Assembly (NCBI GenBank): GCA_004000155.1
Contig: RCSS01000108.1
Span: forward strand, 1 to 11,183
Direction: 5' to 3'
Source: Tubulinosema ratisbonensis
Lineage: Eukaryota > Microsporidia > Tubulinosematidae
DNA length: 11,183 nt
Positions 1 to 7,092 of this stretch are shown here, one piece after another. The position numbers and the translations under genes were made by a program. The notes under the pieces are model-generated. The model had not been told where the DNA came from. It did not search any database and saw nothing but the letters and a program-made list of their open reading frames with translations. The stretch's first letter is position 1; every line of letters begins with the position of its first letter.

Positions 1-173
1 AAAAGTTAATTCATTTGATGTTTTTTAAGAAATTATATTTTGTGTTTTTTAAAATTATCTTATTTTAATTACTAAACATTTTCAAATTAAGTAAATCAAC
101 AATTTATTTGATTAATAGTTTAGGATTTTCTTTTAGAAATTAAATTTAATGTTTAAACAATACATATTTTATT

Positions 174-899
174 CTAATCAACGTAGAAACCTTCTTCGAC
201 GAACCTTACATTCTTTCTAATTCCTTTACCTTTGTTTGGCTGCTTTATACATGATTTTAATTCATTTATTCTTTTATAAGTGTTATTATAATCCAATAAG
301 TTTGTCAAAATATTTTTAATTTCATCTATCAAAATTTTCATTTGCGAACAATCATCTTTAACAACAGTAAAATTACTCAATAATATTTCTAAATTATTTA
401 CAAGTTTATTGATTAAATCCATAAAAATAATGTAATCACTGTTGTTTGTTTTGTTTATTGTGGAAATGAATACAGTTTCTTGTATTGGTATTAACATTTT
501 TATTTTTTGTTTAAAACATTTATAAATTGCTTTAAATTTGAACAAAACTTTTCTTAACTTTTCACCTAAATTAGTTAGATTTTTGTTTGTTTCCGTATCG
601 ATTTCATTTAATATACAAAAAATATCATCAAAAATGCTGCGAAATTTTTCAAACTCAGTGTATAAAACATGTTCAATAAAAATATAAGATGTGTTTGTTT
701 TAAAGTTATCTTCTACTTTAGACATACCTGCGTTTATTTTTAATCTTTCTTTTTTCAGGGTGTACAATGTTTGGTGTTTATGTTTGTTTATTGGATTATT
801 CTCTGTTTTATATTTTGGTGTTGTTGTTAAGATATTTTTTATGTTTGTTTTTGTGAAATAATACTTTAAAATAAAAATAAATATTTTGTATGTCTTCAT
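174..899 (-). CDS. Hypothetical Lys/Asn-rich helical protein, 241 aa
   Basis: I do not recognise this protein. The frame is uninterrupted for 241 codons in very AT-rich DNA, and an in-frame stop lies upstream of the first ATG, so the start is ATG at 897-899. A second candidate start is Met59 at 723-725, where a more regular helical region begins. Residues 5-15 (KIFIFILKYYF) are hydrophobic enough for a weak signal peptide or anchor but include a lysine. Residues 70-215 are rich in Leu, Ile, Lys and Asn with heptad-like spacing, suggesting long helices. The C-terminus is basic and ends in an acidic, aromatic tail (VRFVEEGFYVD). There are few Cys and no enzyme motif that I can see. It is transcribed away from the plus-strand gene at 1382 across a 482-bp gap. 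Its style fits a lineage-specific microsporidian protein. Coding status is likely; function is unknown. Confidence 0.65.
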   Translation of the reverse strand: MKTYKIFIFILKYYFTKTNIKNILTTTPKYKTENNPINKHKHQTLYTLKKERLKINAGMSKVEDNFKTNTSYIFIEHVLYTEFEKFRSIFDDIFCILNEIDTETNKNLTNLGEKLRKVLFKFKAIYKCFKQKIKMLIPIQETVFISTINKTNNSDYIIFMDLINKLVNNLEILLSNFTVVKDDCSQMKILIDEIKNILTNLLDYNNTYKRINELKSCIKQPNKGKGIRKNVRFVEEGFYVD

Positions 900-1381
900 T
901 AAGGATAAAAAAATCTTGGAAGAATTAAAAAAATTTTTTTTATTAATTGTAATGAATTCGCTTTTTTAGGAAATTAATACTATGGGAAACTAACAGAAAT
1001 GGCATACAATATCAGCATGTTTTTTAGACAAAAAAATAAACAAATAATCAACTGATTACTCTAGACAGATGATGAGACACGTCAGAGGAGAGAAGACGAT
1101 GTGCAACAAAAAAACCTAAAAACACACAGATTATTGGAGAAGAATATGTAAGACTATCAGGCTCTGAGTATAATTTGTTAATAAAAGTGTCTTTTAAATT
1201 TTTTAAGGCGAAGACACGACAATTTATTTTTTAAGTAAATTGATTTGAATTTATGAAAAAATAGAAAATATTAAAAAGATATTAGGCTTGGCATAAGATT
1301 TTTAATTTAATTAAAACAAATTATATATATTAAAAATCTTACAGGTTATTCACATTTATATGCAAAAATATTCATTTTAAT
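900..1381. other. Intergenic region between divergent genes
   Basis: This gap separates the 241-aa minus-strand gene from the plus-strand gene at 1382, so it should hold promoters for both. Bases about 985-1180 are richer in G+C than the flanks and carry a probable transposase relic, annotated separately. The last 120 bases are very AT-rich. A seven-codon upstream reading frame including its stop (1360-1380) ends one base before the ATG at 1382, and it starts with nearly the same bases (ATGCAAAA) as the real gene. No defined promoter motif was recognised. Confidence 0.6.
985..1180 (+). mobile_element. Probable Tc1/mariner transposase relic (fragment)
   Basis: One plus-strand frame reads ISACFLDKK near 1009-1035, and in the same frame KHT then WRRICKTIRL near 1120-1164. 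In Tc1-family transposases the equivalents are the VWGCF strand and the KHT-plus-helix segment that follows the second catalytic aspartate. The spacing is about 35 residues where about 50 is usual, so an internal deletion is implied. Stops interrupt the frame. The bases around ATGTTTTTTAGA match the corresponding place in the better-preserved relic near 5082, where the shared peptide is CFL followed by an acidic and a basic or amide residue. Higher G+C than the surroundings supports a former coding origin. Chance similarity remains possible because the identified motifs are short. Confidence 0.4.
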
Positions 1382-1612
1382 ATGCAAAATTNCCCGACCA
1401 GATACGATTCGAGTGATGAGTTTTATGGTTCATTTGTTCAACCTACAGAAGCAATAAACCCAAAAAAGCAAAGTAAAATATCCAAGGCATTTAGTCTTAA
1501 AAACCTGAGCAAAAAATTTTCTGGTTCTACCGATAGCTTAAGTTCTCAAAAATCTACCTTTTCTTTAAAACAAAAAAAGTGTAAAGTTATAAAAATAGAA
1601 GAAGAAAGTTAA
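1382..1612 (+). CDS. Small Ser/Lys-rich hypothetical protein, 76 aa
   Basis: I do not recognise this protein. It starts at ATG 1382 and ends at TAA 1610-1612. It is 76 residues, hydrophilic, rich in Ser and Lys, and has no membrane segment. The N-terminus is acidic and polar (DSSDEFYGSF), the middle is basic (about residues 28-47, KKQSKISKAFSLKNLSKKF), and the end is charged (IKIEEES). Such composition suggests a disordered, possibly phosphorylated protein. Base 1392 is N, leaving residue 4 undetermined. It lies 106 bp ahead of the SNARE gene on the same strand but in a different frame, with several stops between. It could be a separate gene, or a former N-terminal extension of the SNARE (yeast Sec9 has a long one) that has been split off; the second idea is inference. 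Confidence 0.5.
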   Translation: MQNXPTRYDSSDEFYGSFVQPTEAINPKKQSKISKAFSLKNLSKKFSGSTDSLSSQKSTFSLKQKKCKVIKIEEES

Positions 1613-1718
1613 ATTTTTATAAATTTTTAAAAAATAATTAAAATTTTTTTTATTCTTTTTTTATAAAACTGACCAATAAAAAAATAATTTTAAAAAAAAT
1701 CACAAATAAAATAAAGCC

Positions 1719-2315
1719 ATGCAAGAACAACAATTCTTAAACAAGGACAAGAACAAAAAGCAAGACGAAATAGATTTAGAGATCCAAGAACAAATAGACA
1801 AAGTAGAACAAGAGAACTACGACATAATTGCACACCAAAGAGANAAACTAAAAGGAGCCCACCAAAAACAGAAACAAACCACACAAGAGCTTCTTAAACA
1901 AGGCGAACAGCTACAAACCATTTCCAAAACGGCAGGAAGAGTGTACAAGAAATCTAAACAAGGCCAAAAGACCACAGAAGAGATTAAAAGAGAGGGAAGC
2001 TTTTTTAAGATGCCAAAATTTTTCTCAAAAATTAAGAATATTTTTAAACCTCGGGACAAGGTCATTGAAGAGATAGACAAGAAAAAAGAGAAGAAAGGCA
2101 ATTATGAGCCAACAGAGTTGGATAGTAAGACTGGAGCAACCACAGATGAAAACTTGAAATTGTTTCTTAACGATCTTAGAACCATGCGAAAAGAAGCAGA
2201 TGTTCAGAACCAAGAAATTAAGAAACAAAAAGTGGATATTGACCAAATTTCTAAAATTAACAAGGAGAGTGAACAAATTATGAATAAAACAACACAAGAG
2301 CTTAGAAAAATATAA
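1719..2315 (+). CDS. SNAP-25/Sec9-type SNARE (Qb and Qc domains)
   Basis: This is a t-SNARE light chain of the SNAP-25/Sec9/Spo20 type. Such proteins pair with a plasma-membrane syntaxin and a synaptobrevin-type R-SNARE to drive fusion of secretory vesicles. Residues about 36-92 form the Qb helix, with the zero-layer glutamine in KQGEQLQTI (Gln61; SNAP-25 has EQGEQL at this place). Residues about 142-198 form the Qc helix, beginning DENL and running through NQEIKKQKVDIDQI, with zero-layer Gln170. The protein ends right after this helix, without a transmembrane segment, as in the family. The linker (about 93-141) is basic and aromatic (FFKMPKFFSKIKNIF) and has no cysteines for palmitoylation, so membrane contact may be electrostatic. 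At 198 aa it is close to SNAP-25 (206 aa). The coding G+C appears higher than in neighbouring genes. Base 1844 is N, but either reading gives Asp or Glu. The start is the first ATG of the frame. Confidence 0.85.
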   Translation: MQEQQFLNKDKNKKQDEIDLEIQEQIDKVEQENYDIIAHQRXKLKGAHQKQKQTTQELLKQGEQLQTISKTAGRVYKKSKQGQKTTEEIKREGSFFKMPKFFSKIKNIFKPRDKVIEEIDKKKEKKGNYEPTELDSKTGATTDENLKLFLNDLRTMRKEADVQNQEIKKQKVDIDQISKINKESEQIMNKTTQELRKI

Positions 2316-2743
2316 AATAATTTGATATGCAATATAAAATCAAAGAATGTGTGAAATAAAATAAAAATACATTATTTTTATACAAATAAAATTATTTTAC
2401 TTAAAAAAATTTTTTTCATGACGAGGGTTAGATTGTCATTTTTTGAAAAAATAATTTTTTTAAAAAATTACATTTTTATAAAAGATTTTATTTTATAAAC
2501 AAACTAAAAAAACTTACATTACAATGTCTAAAAATAAAATTTAGTTAAAAAAACTTTTTGTGTTATTTAATATATAAATTATTATTTACTTAAAACAAAA
2601 TTATTCATTTCTAATAATAGGTTGAATTTTTCAAAATTTATTAAATTTTAATAAGATTTTTAAAAAATACGTATGCAATTAAAATAATATTACAGAAAAT
2701 CTTAAAAATTTATACAGGAAATAAACAAAACAGTGTAAATAAT
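2316..2743. other. AT-rich intergenic, convergent gene ends
   Basis: This gap lies between the 3' end of the SNARE gene and the 3' end of the minus-strand 68-aa gene. It is AT-rich with homopolymer runs. AATAAA-like strings occur shortly after the SNARE stop (around 2356-2363) and could serve polyadenylation. I see no gene, RNA or ordered repeat here. Confidence 0.5.
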
Positions 2744-2950
2744 TTATTTATTTGTTTTTTCATTCTCATCGCTACTTTCTTCATCGAATTTTTCTTTATT
2801 TTTAGGTATAATACGAGGCTTTCCACTATTTTTATATTTTTCTTTTAGATTATCTTTATATCGAGCTAATTTGCTTTTTTTTGGTTCATTTTCCGCACAA
2901 ATAAAATATTCTAATAACAAAAATATTAGTTTTATAAACATATCAAACAT
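2744..2950 (-). CDS. Small predicted secreted protein, 68 aa
   Basis: I do not recognise this protein, but its architecture is clear. Residues 1-19 look like a classical signal peptide: a short start, a hydrophobic core (FIKLIFLLLEYFICA) and a plausible cleavage site after Ala19 (I-C-A). The predicted mature part of about 49 residues is strongly charged. It begins ENEPKKSK, is Lys-rich in the middle (KPRIIPKNK) and ends in an acidic tail (DEESSDENEKTNK). No cysteine remains after cleavage, so it is not a disulfide-rich peptide. The start is ATG 2948-2950, with an in-frame Met4 as an alternative. It sits about 100 bp downstream of another small minus-strand gene with a possible signal sequence. 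A secreted, lineage-specific protein is the best reading; the short length in AT-rich DNA keeps confidence moderate. Confidence 0.5.
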   Translation of the reverse strand: MFDMFIKLIFLLLEYFICAENEPKKSKLARYKDNLKEKYKNSGKPRIIPKNKEKFDEESSDENEKTNK

Positions 2951-3055
2951 TAAAATTTGTTTAAATATTTAATTTAAAGGAGTTAAGATATTAAAAAGTG
3001 ATAAAAAAATTTAAAATTAAAAAGGGGATTTTTGTTTAAAAATCAAGTTTATAAT

Positions 3056-3250
3056 TTATTTTGATTCAATACCATGGTCATTGTTCTCTTCTTTTAAATA
3101 TTTCTTCTCTTTAAGTTTCTTAAAAGTGGTGTTTAAAGTTCCATCAACCATATTTTCATTTTCAAATATAATAAGTTTGTCTGGTTTAATCACTAAAGAT
3201 TTTTCTATTGGTTTAACGCATGATATACTAATCATTAAGAATGAGATCAT
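3056..3250 (-). CDS. Small possibly secreted hypothetical protein, 64 aa
   Basis: I do not recognise this protein. It starts at ATG 3248-3250 and ends at TAA. The N-terminus MISFLMISISCVK has a short hydrophobic core that could act as a signal peptide, weaker than that of the gene at 2744. The rest is hydrophilic, with two runs of Lys/Glu and an acidic end (EENNDHGIESK), a layout similar to the neighbouring 68-aa protein. It is followed about 100 bp later by that protein on the same strand. The two may be diverged members of one small secreted family, but sequence identity is too low to claim this by eye. An accidental frame is possible. Confidence 0.35.
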   Translation of the reverse strand: MISFLMISISCVKPIEKSLVIKPDKLIIFENENMVDGTLNTTFKKLKEKKYLKEENNDHGIESK

Positions 3251-3913
3251 TGAGGATTAAAGTAAAATTTCTAATTTTATTTATAAATTAATCTAAGAAT
3301 GTTTAAAGATCTGAGATTTTATTTTATTATTTTTAAAACAAGAATTGTTTTTTTTTTAACATAAATTGAATTATTAATTTTTTTTGTTCACTAAGAAAGA
3401 AAAAAGCTCTTTCGAAGACCTATTTCTATGCCTTATAAATATAATTTATGATACTTATTCATTAACATAGCCATATTATAATAATTTATTTATTTTAAGA
3501 AATTAAATGTATATTAAAATCTAAAACATTAAAATATCTTTTTTAAAAAATATACATACATTACAAAACAAAATAATTAATCTTTCACCCTTAAAACAAC
3601 AAAATGCAAGTTTTTTGTAAAACATGTCTTAATCTTAGTATTCTTGTTTTTAAAACTAATTTGAATTATTAAGTAGAGTTTTGTTTGAATTTTTATGGTT
3701 TTATATGTAAAATTATTTTAATTTTTAATTGTCCAATTTTATTGTAAATTTTAAGGAAAGATTAAATATTTTAGTGAAGTAAAATTAACACAGCAATTTG
3801 ATTTATTTTCAATAAGTAAATTTACAACAAAAAAAATGAAGAAATTTATAACAAAAATACCAATTTTTTTGCAAAATTTTTATAAATACTTGTAAAATAA
3901 TTTTTATTTATTT
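3251..3913. other. AT-rich intergenic with a short repeat copy
   Basis: This stretch of 663 bases lies upstream of the 64-aa gene and downstream of the 226-aa gene, both on the minus strand. It is AT-rich and without a credible reading frame. Its one ordered element is a partial copy (3411-3434) of a repeat also found at 4874 and, inverted, at 10574. Bases after it may be the decayed continuation of the same transposase relic, but this is not provable by eye. Confidence 0.5.
3411..3434 (+). repeat. Dispersed repeat, partial copy
   Basis: The segment CGAAGACCTATTTCTATGCC matches the copies at 4874-4935 and 10513-10574 with two substitutions and one missing base relative to the 4874 copy. In the frame of the other copies the first residues read FEDLF, against YEDLF elsewhere. 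It is probably a fragment of the same transposase-derived family, eroded to its best-conserved stretch. Confidence 0.45.
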
Positions 3914-4594
3914 TTAAAAAATATAATAATATGGCATTTTTTCACTTAACTCGTTACACTTAGCAATAAACATATTTGAATTCTCTTTGATTTTACTGTA
4001 TTCATTTTCAAATTCTTTTTTTAGTATTTCTAAATCAGTTTTTTTACTCAAAAANTCATCAAGAAAATTAGAAGATNATTCTAAAAAAGACTTTAAGTTC
4101 ATGATCAAATNTGATAATAAATTTATAACATGATCNAATTCTGCTATTTCATGATTTGTTACACAATCAGAAAGCTTTGATCTGATACTCTCTGCTTTTG
4201 TTTTGACCTTTTCAAATTGTAATAAAAGACTTTTTTTATCAGCAATACACCCAAAATAAAATAAACTAAGCTCAATTTTGGAAAATTTTTGTTTAAAAAC
4301 ATATTTTTCTTCTTTAAATTCAACACTGTNTGCTAACATTTCTTTATATTTTTCCACTAAATTTTGTTTATTTGGTAAAATAGTTTTTATTTTTCCAAAA
4401 GGGTTGCCTATTTGTTTAATACTTATGTTAAGTGAAGCAAATTGTTTCAAGGCTTCTTTAATTATTAATGTTTGGATTTGTTTTTCAGTGTTTTGTTTAA
4501 TTTCTAAATTACTAAATTGAGTTGTTGATTTGCTTGTGCTTGGTTCTTCTATCGAAGAGTTATTAAAAAAATTCAAAAATAATAATATTTGCAT
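3914..4594 (-). CDS. Hypothetical coiled-coil protein, possibly secreted, 226 aa
   Basis: I do not recognise this protein. The start is ATG 4592-4594: an in-frame TAG lies eight codons or fewer upstream and the next Met is near residue 86. The first ten residues (MQILLFLNFF) could be a short signal peptide, followed by a Ser/Thr-rich stretch (SSIEEPSTSKSTT). Residues about 60-220 are Lys, Glu, Leu and Ser rich with heptad spacing, and look like a helical bundle or coiled coil. Bases just upstream on the coding strand read CCTCCCCTGCCA, matching the CCC-type signal described near microsporidian start codons. Five Ns (4055, 4077, 4111, 4136, 4330) fall in this gene. The one at 4077 gives codon TNA, which is a stop if N is A or G, so an intact frame is not guaranteed. 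FK-x(3)-Y-x-FKQK resembles FKAIYKCFKQK of the 241-aa protein at 174; relationship is unproven. Confidence 0.65.
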   Translation of the reverse strand: MQILLFLNFFNNSSIEEPSTSKSTTQFSNLEIKQNTEKQIQTLIIKEALKQFASLNISIKQIGNPFGKIKTILPNKQNLVEKYKEMLAXSVEFKEEKYVFKQKFSKIELSLFYFGCIADKKSLLLQFEKVKTKAESIRSKLSDCVTNHEIAEXDHVINLLSXLIMNLKSFLEXSSNFLDXFLSKKTDLEILKKEFENEYSKIKENSNMFIAKCNELSEKMPYYYIF

Positions 4595-4611
4595 TGGCAG
4601 GGGAGGCTATT
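4595..4611 (-). promoter_or_regulatory. CCC-type start-proximal signal
   Basis: On the minus strand the bases immediately ahead of the ATG at 4594 read GCCTCCCCTGCCA, an abrupt C-rich run in DNA that is otherwise nearly all A and T. Microsporidian genes are reported to carry CCC-like motifs just upstream of translation starts, close to the transcription start. The position and contrast fit that role here. The other called genes in this window do not show an equally clear copy. Confidence 0.4.
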
Positions 4612-4873
4612 TTGGTTCTCATGTATTTTAATTGGAATTGAAAAAATTCATTTAAATATTAATATTAAAAATTTAGATAAAAAGCGGGAACAGAGAACTT
4701 AAATTATCATTTTAAAAATTAAAAAATACCTAAATAAAAAAAGAATAAATACTTACAGCTTTAAGAAGAACTCCTTAAATTAGAACCTAAATTAAAAAAC
4801 GAAAAGAATTATGTTTAAAATTTTAAAATAAATGTTAAAGATTCGAGATAATAATTATTTTGTTTTATTGTTC

Positions 4874-4935
4874 AGGGATGAGAAATTCATACGAAGATCT
4901 TTTTGCTATGCCTTTCTATATGAAATATTAATGCC
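4874..4935 (+). repeat. Dispersed repeat, copy within transposase relic
   Basis: These 62 bases match the inverted copy at 10513-10574 at 47 of 62 positions by hand count, and at 36 of the first 41. Several of the differences in the first 41 bases are third-position or conservative changes in the frame that reads NSYEDLFAM here and NPYEDLFAI there, suggesting the copies diverged while coding. The copy lies directly ahead of the first catalytic motif of the Tc1-type relic, so it probably represents the segment that precedes that motif. Confidence 0.6.
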
Positions 4936-5400
4936 AGATAATAATTAATAGCTATGAATCAAAAGTTTACTCAAAATATTCTAATGACAATGTAAGTGTT
5001 TTGAAAAGAAATCAAATGGGCCAAGGATTGTAAAGATAAACAACACATCTAAACACAGAAACGGATCAGTAATAGTATGAGAATGTTTTTTAGAACAAGG
5101 TTTGTAAATTAGAGATAAAAGAAGATACAATGAATTCAGCCTTATTATGTTAACATTTTATTACAAATCTTTTTGCTTCAATTAATGAAATATGTTTGGA
5201 TGATTTAATGTTTTTTACAAGATAATGAGCTAAGATGCAAATCAAATTGGAAACAAAGTTATTGCAAAACAAAAAAATAACTTTAAAGTGGCCTTCCCTT
5301 ACTTCTCACCTTTATTTTTTAGCATCTTTAGGCTTAATTTAAATTAAAGATATCAAAAAAGCTATTCAAAAACATAAATGGTTAAAAAATATTGTAATTA
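4874..5400 (+). mobile_element. Decayed Tc1/mariner-family transposase pseudogene
   Basis: The plus strand holds the ordered motifs of a Tc1-type DDE transposase, in three frames and broken by stops. At 4953 YESKVYS stands for the usual SDESK, with the first catalytic Asp changed to Tyr. At 5060 NGSVIV is followed by TGA (5078-5080) where the family has Trp, then ECF, giving the GGSVMVWGCF strand. At 5218 QDN keeps the second catalytic Asp, followed at 5248 by the conserved Trp. At 5280 TLKWPSLTSHL matches the WPSQSPDL segment, and the residue in the place of the third acidic position is Ala. From NGSV to WPS is about 75 codons, against about 78 in intact relatives. Frameshifts occur between the second and third motifs and in the A run at 5271-5277. 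Terminal repeats were not found, so the ends are approximate. The element is clearly inactive. Confidence 0.75.
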
Positions 5401-6480
5401 AGAAAAGCAACAAACCCCATAGTTTGTTCAGTGATTTATCAGATAATTTGAAAGACAGCCAAAGACTGTTTTTAACTCTATTGAAGCCAAATTATTATTA
5501 AAAAATGAATTTGAAAAATTTTGGTTTTACAAAAACAAAAAAATGAATCAGAAAGACTAAACTTAAAACAAGACGGTTGTTTTTCAAGCTTTCAAGGATG
5601 CTGTTTTATCCAAAAAGCTTAATACTTCTTCATTTCACTTAAATTTAATCTAGTACTATATTTGTTCACTTTTTACATGTGTAAACTTTTTTTAACAAAG
5701 CGTATTTACAACAAGCTTTTTATATTTTTAAGTTACTTCAAACAAATTTGATTCCTTCGTTTAATCTGAATTTATTCATCATAGTTCTTCTTACATAAAT
5801 GAGATATATTTATTTGGTTATAAAAATAGAATGGTTTAACCTTTTTAATATAAAAGGCGTTCTTAAAAAATCGAAAATGTTTGTCTCTTTTCTTTTTTAA
5901 AAATTCTGATTGTAAAATTGCATTAAAATCTATTTTCTTATAATAATTACAATTTTAGCCCTCTTATTCACAATGGTTACAGGAGTTGTAACTATATAGC
6001 TTCAACCTCCTATGTATTGACCTTTGTCAAAGAATTAATATTATCTATAATATGTACATTTTTGTGTGCATATCTATTTTTTAAAAGTTTGACAAGCAAG
6101 TTAACAATTGACCAAAACGACCTATCATTTAGACGTATAAATCTCTCGATACATATAAATAAATTTTAAACGTCTGTTTACATACGTATTCACATTTGAT
6201 GTCCACTTTTAAAATCATTATCAACAAAAAGTATCGAGGATTTATTTCTTCTTTCCTTTTATAATTTTATTAAAAAAAAGATTTTTCATTTTATAAAGTT
6301 TTCAATATTCAATAAAATATTTTCTTTCTAACTTTTTTATAAATATGTGCTATTGCTTGTTAAAAATAAATGAAGAAATTTGTAATTGTTTCAAACATTA
6401 ATTCCTGAAAAACACAAAAAATTAAAATATTGTTTAATTATTTCTAATTTATTATTTTGAACTTATTTTATCTAATTAAA
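5401..6480. other. AT-rich intergenic without recognisable gene
   Basis: The C-terminal part of the transposase relic may extend to about 5500, but no motif can be recognised there. The rest is AT-rich and stop-filled. Two structures stand out. One is a hairpin at 5982-6010 (GGAGTTG against CAACCTCC with one bulged base). The other is a pair of inverted 8-mers, CTCGATAC at 6145 and GTATCGAG at 6231. Bases 5950-6240 are somewhat richer in G+C than the surroundings and may be a decayed gene, but no protein family is visible in any frame. Confidence 0.45.
6145..6238. repeat. Short inverted repeat pair, 94-bp span
   Basis: CTCGATAC at 6145-6152 and its exact reverse complement GTATCGAG at 6231-6238 bound 94 bases. 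With one inserted base the match extends outward by AATC, giving about 12 matched bases. A second, interleaved pair is AGACGT at 6131-6136 and ACGTCT at 6170-6175. The bounded piece could be a tiny non-autonomous transposon or a structured RNA. Without further copies this is only a pattern. Confidence 0.3.
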
Positions 6481-6494
6481 TTTTATTTTTGATT

Positions 6495-6683
6495 ATGTTT
6501 ATGATCATAAATTGGTTTGGCGTTTGTTTCGTATGCATATTATACTATTATTCTGTTGTAAATCGTGCTTTAAATACTAATAAATCTTTTATATTTGCAA
6601 TTTATGTCTCACTAAGATTTTATAATTTAAATATTTTTTTGTTAAAATCAGAGTATTTTTGTATTCAAAGAAGATATTTTTAA
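6495..6683 (+). CDS. Doubtful small membrane or secreted protein, 62 aa
   Basis: An ATG at 6495-6497 opens 62 codons. The N-terminus has a hydrophobic stretch (NWFGVCFVCILYYYSVV, about residues 6-22) that could be a signal peptide or membrane segment, followed by a basic, aromatic remainder ending RRYF. It lies alone on the plus strand in a 2.5-kb region without other genes. In AT-rich DNA random frames are enriched in Phe, Ile, Tyr and Asn, which is exactly this composition, so the frame may be accidental. Confidence 0.2.
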   Translation: MFMIINWFGVCFVCILYYYSVVNRALNTNKSFIFAIYVSLRFYNLNIFLLKSEYFCIQRRYF

Positions 6684-7092
6684 TTCGTGTTATTTTATAT
6701 TAATTATGACCTTTTCTCCCAAATAAGTTCTTATAAAATATTTTTATATTTACTTTTTTTAATAGTGACATCTAACCTAGCCTTTTACTAAGTTAATGTA
6801 TATTAAATAGATAACATATTTTTATAAAAATAATCTTTAATCTAATCTTCAGAAAAATTTTCAGATAGAAATAAATTTAATAATTAAATGAACAAAAATG
6901 TCCCGTGTGATCAGGATAGTTTAATTTTAGAAATTAACTAAAAAAAATATAATTTAATGTTTAATTTAAAAATTATTATAATAAATGTAATTATTTTTTA
7001 TATTTTATAAATAAAAAATAATATTTTATTTGTGTTTAAAATGTAAACTTAAATAAAAATAATTAATTGAAGTATTTCTAAAAAAAATCCTT
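6684..7092. other. AT-rich 3' flank of the capping enzyme gene
   Basis: This region lies beyond the stop of the minus-strand capping enzyme gene. It is AT-rich, with ATAAA and TTTATT strings just outside 7093 that could contain the polyadenylation signal of that gene. I see no gene or ordered repeat. Confidence 0.45.

Noticed and set aside
1138..1165. GTAAG...CAG string resembling an intron start and end.
   Set aside because: It is far too short, is not inside a gene, and lies in the transposase relic.
1690..2297. Three minus-strand open frames opposite the SNARE gene (within 1690-2297).
   Set aside because: They are shadows of the SNARE coding sequence: rich in Cys, Phe and Leu as expected from the complement of Lys/Gln/Glu codons, with no motif of their own.
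4278..4520. 80-codon plus-strand frame opposite the 226-aa gene.
   Set aside because: It is antisense to a longer, better supported gene, and its Phe/Leu/Cys-rich composition mirrors the Lys/Glu/Asn codons of that gene.
5975..6010. Hairpin-rich stretch suggestive of a tRNA.
   Set aside because: No acceptor stem, anticodon arm or T-loop consensus can be placed on either strand.
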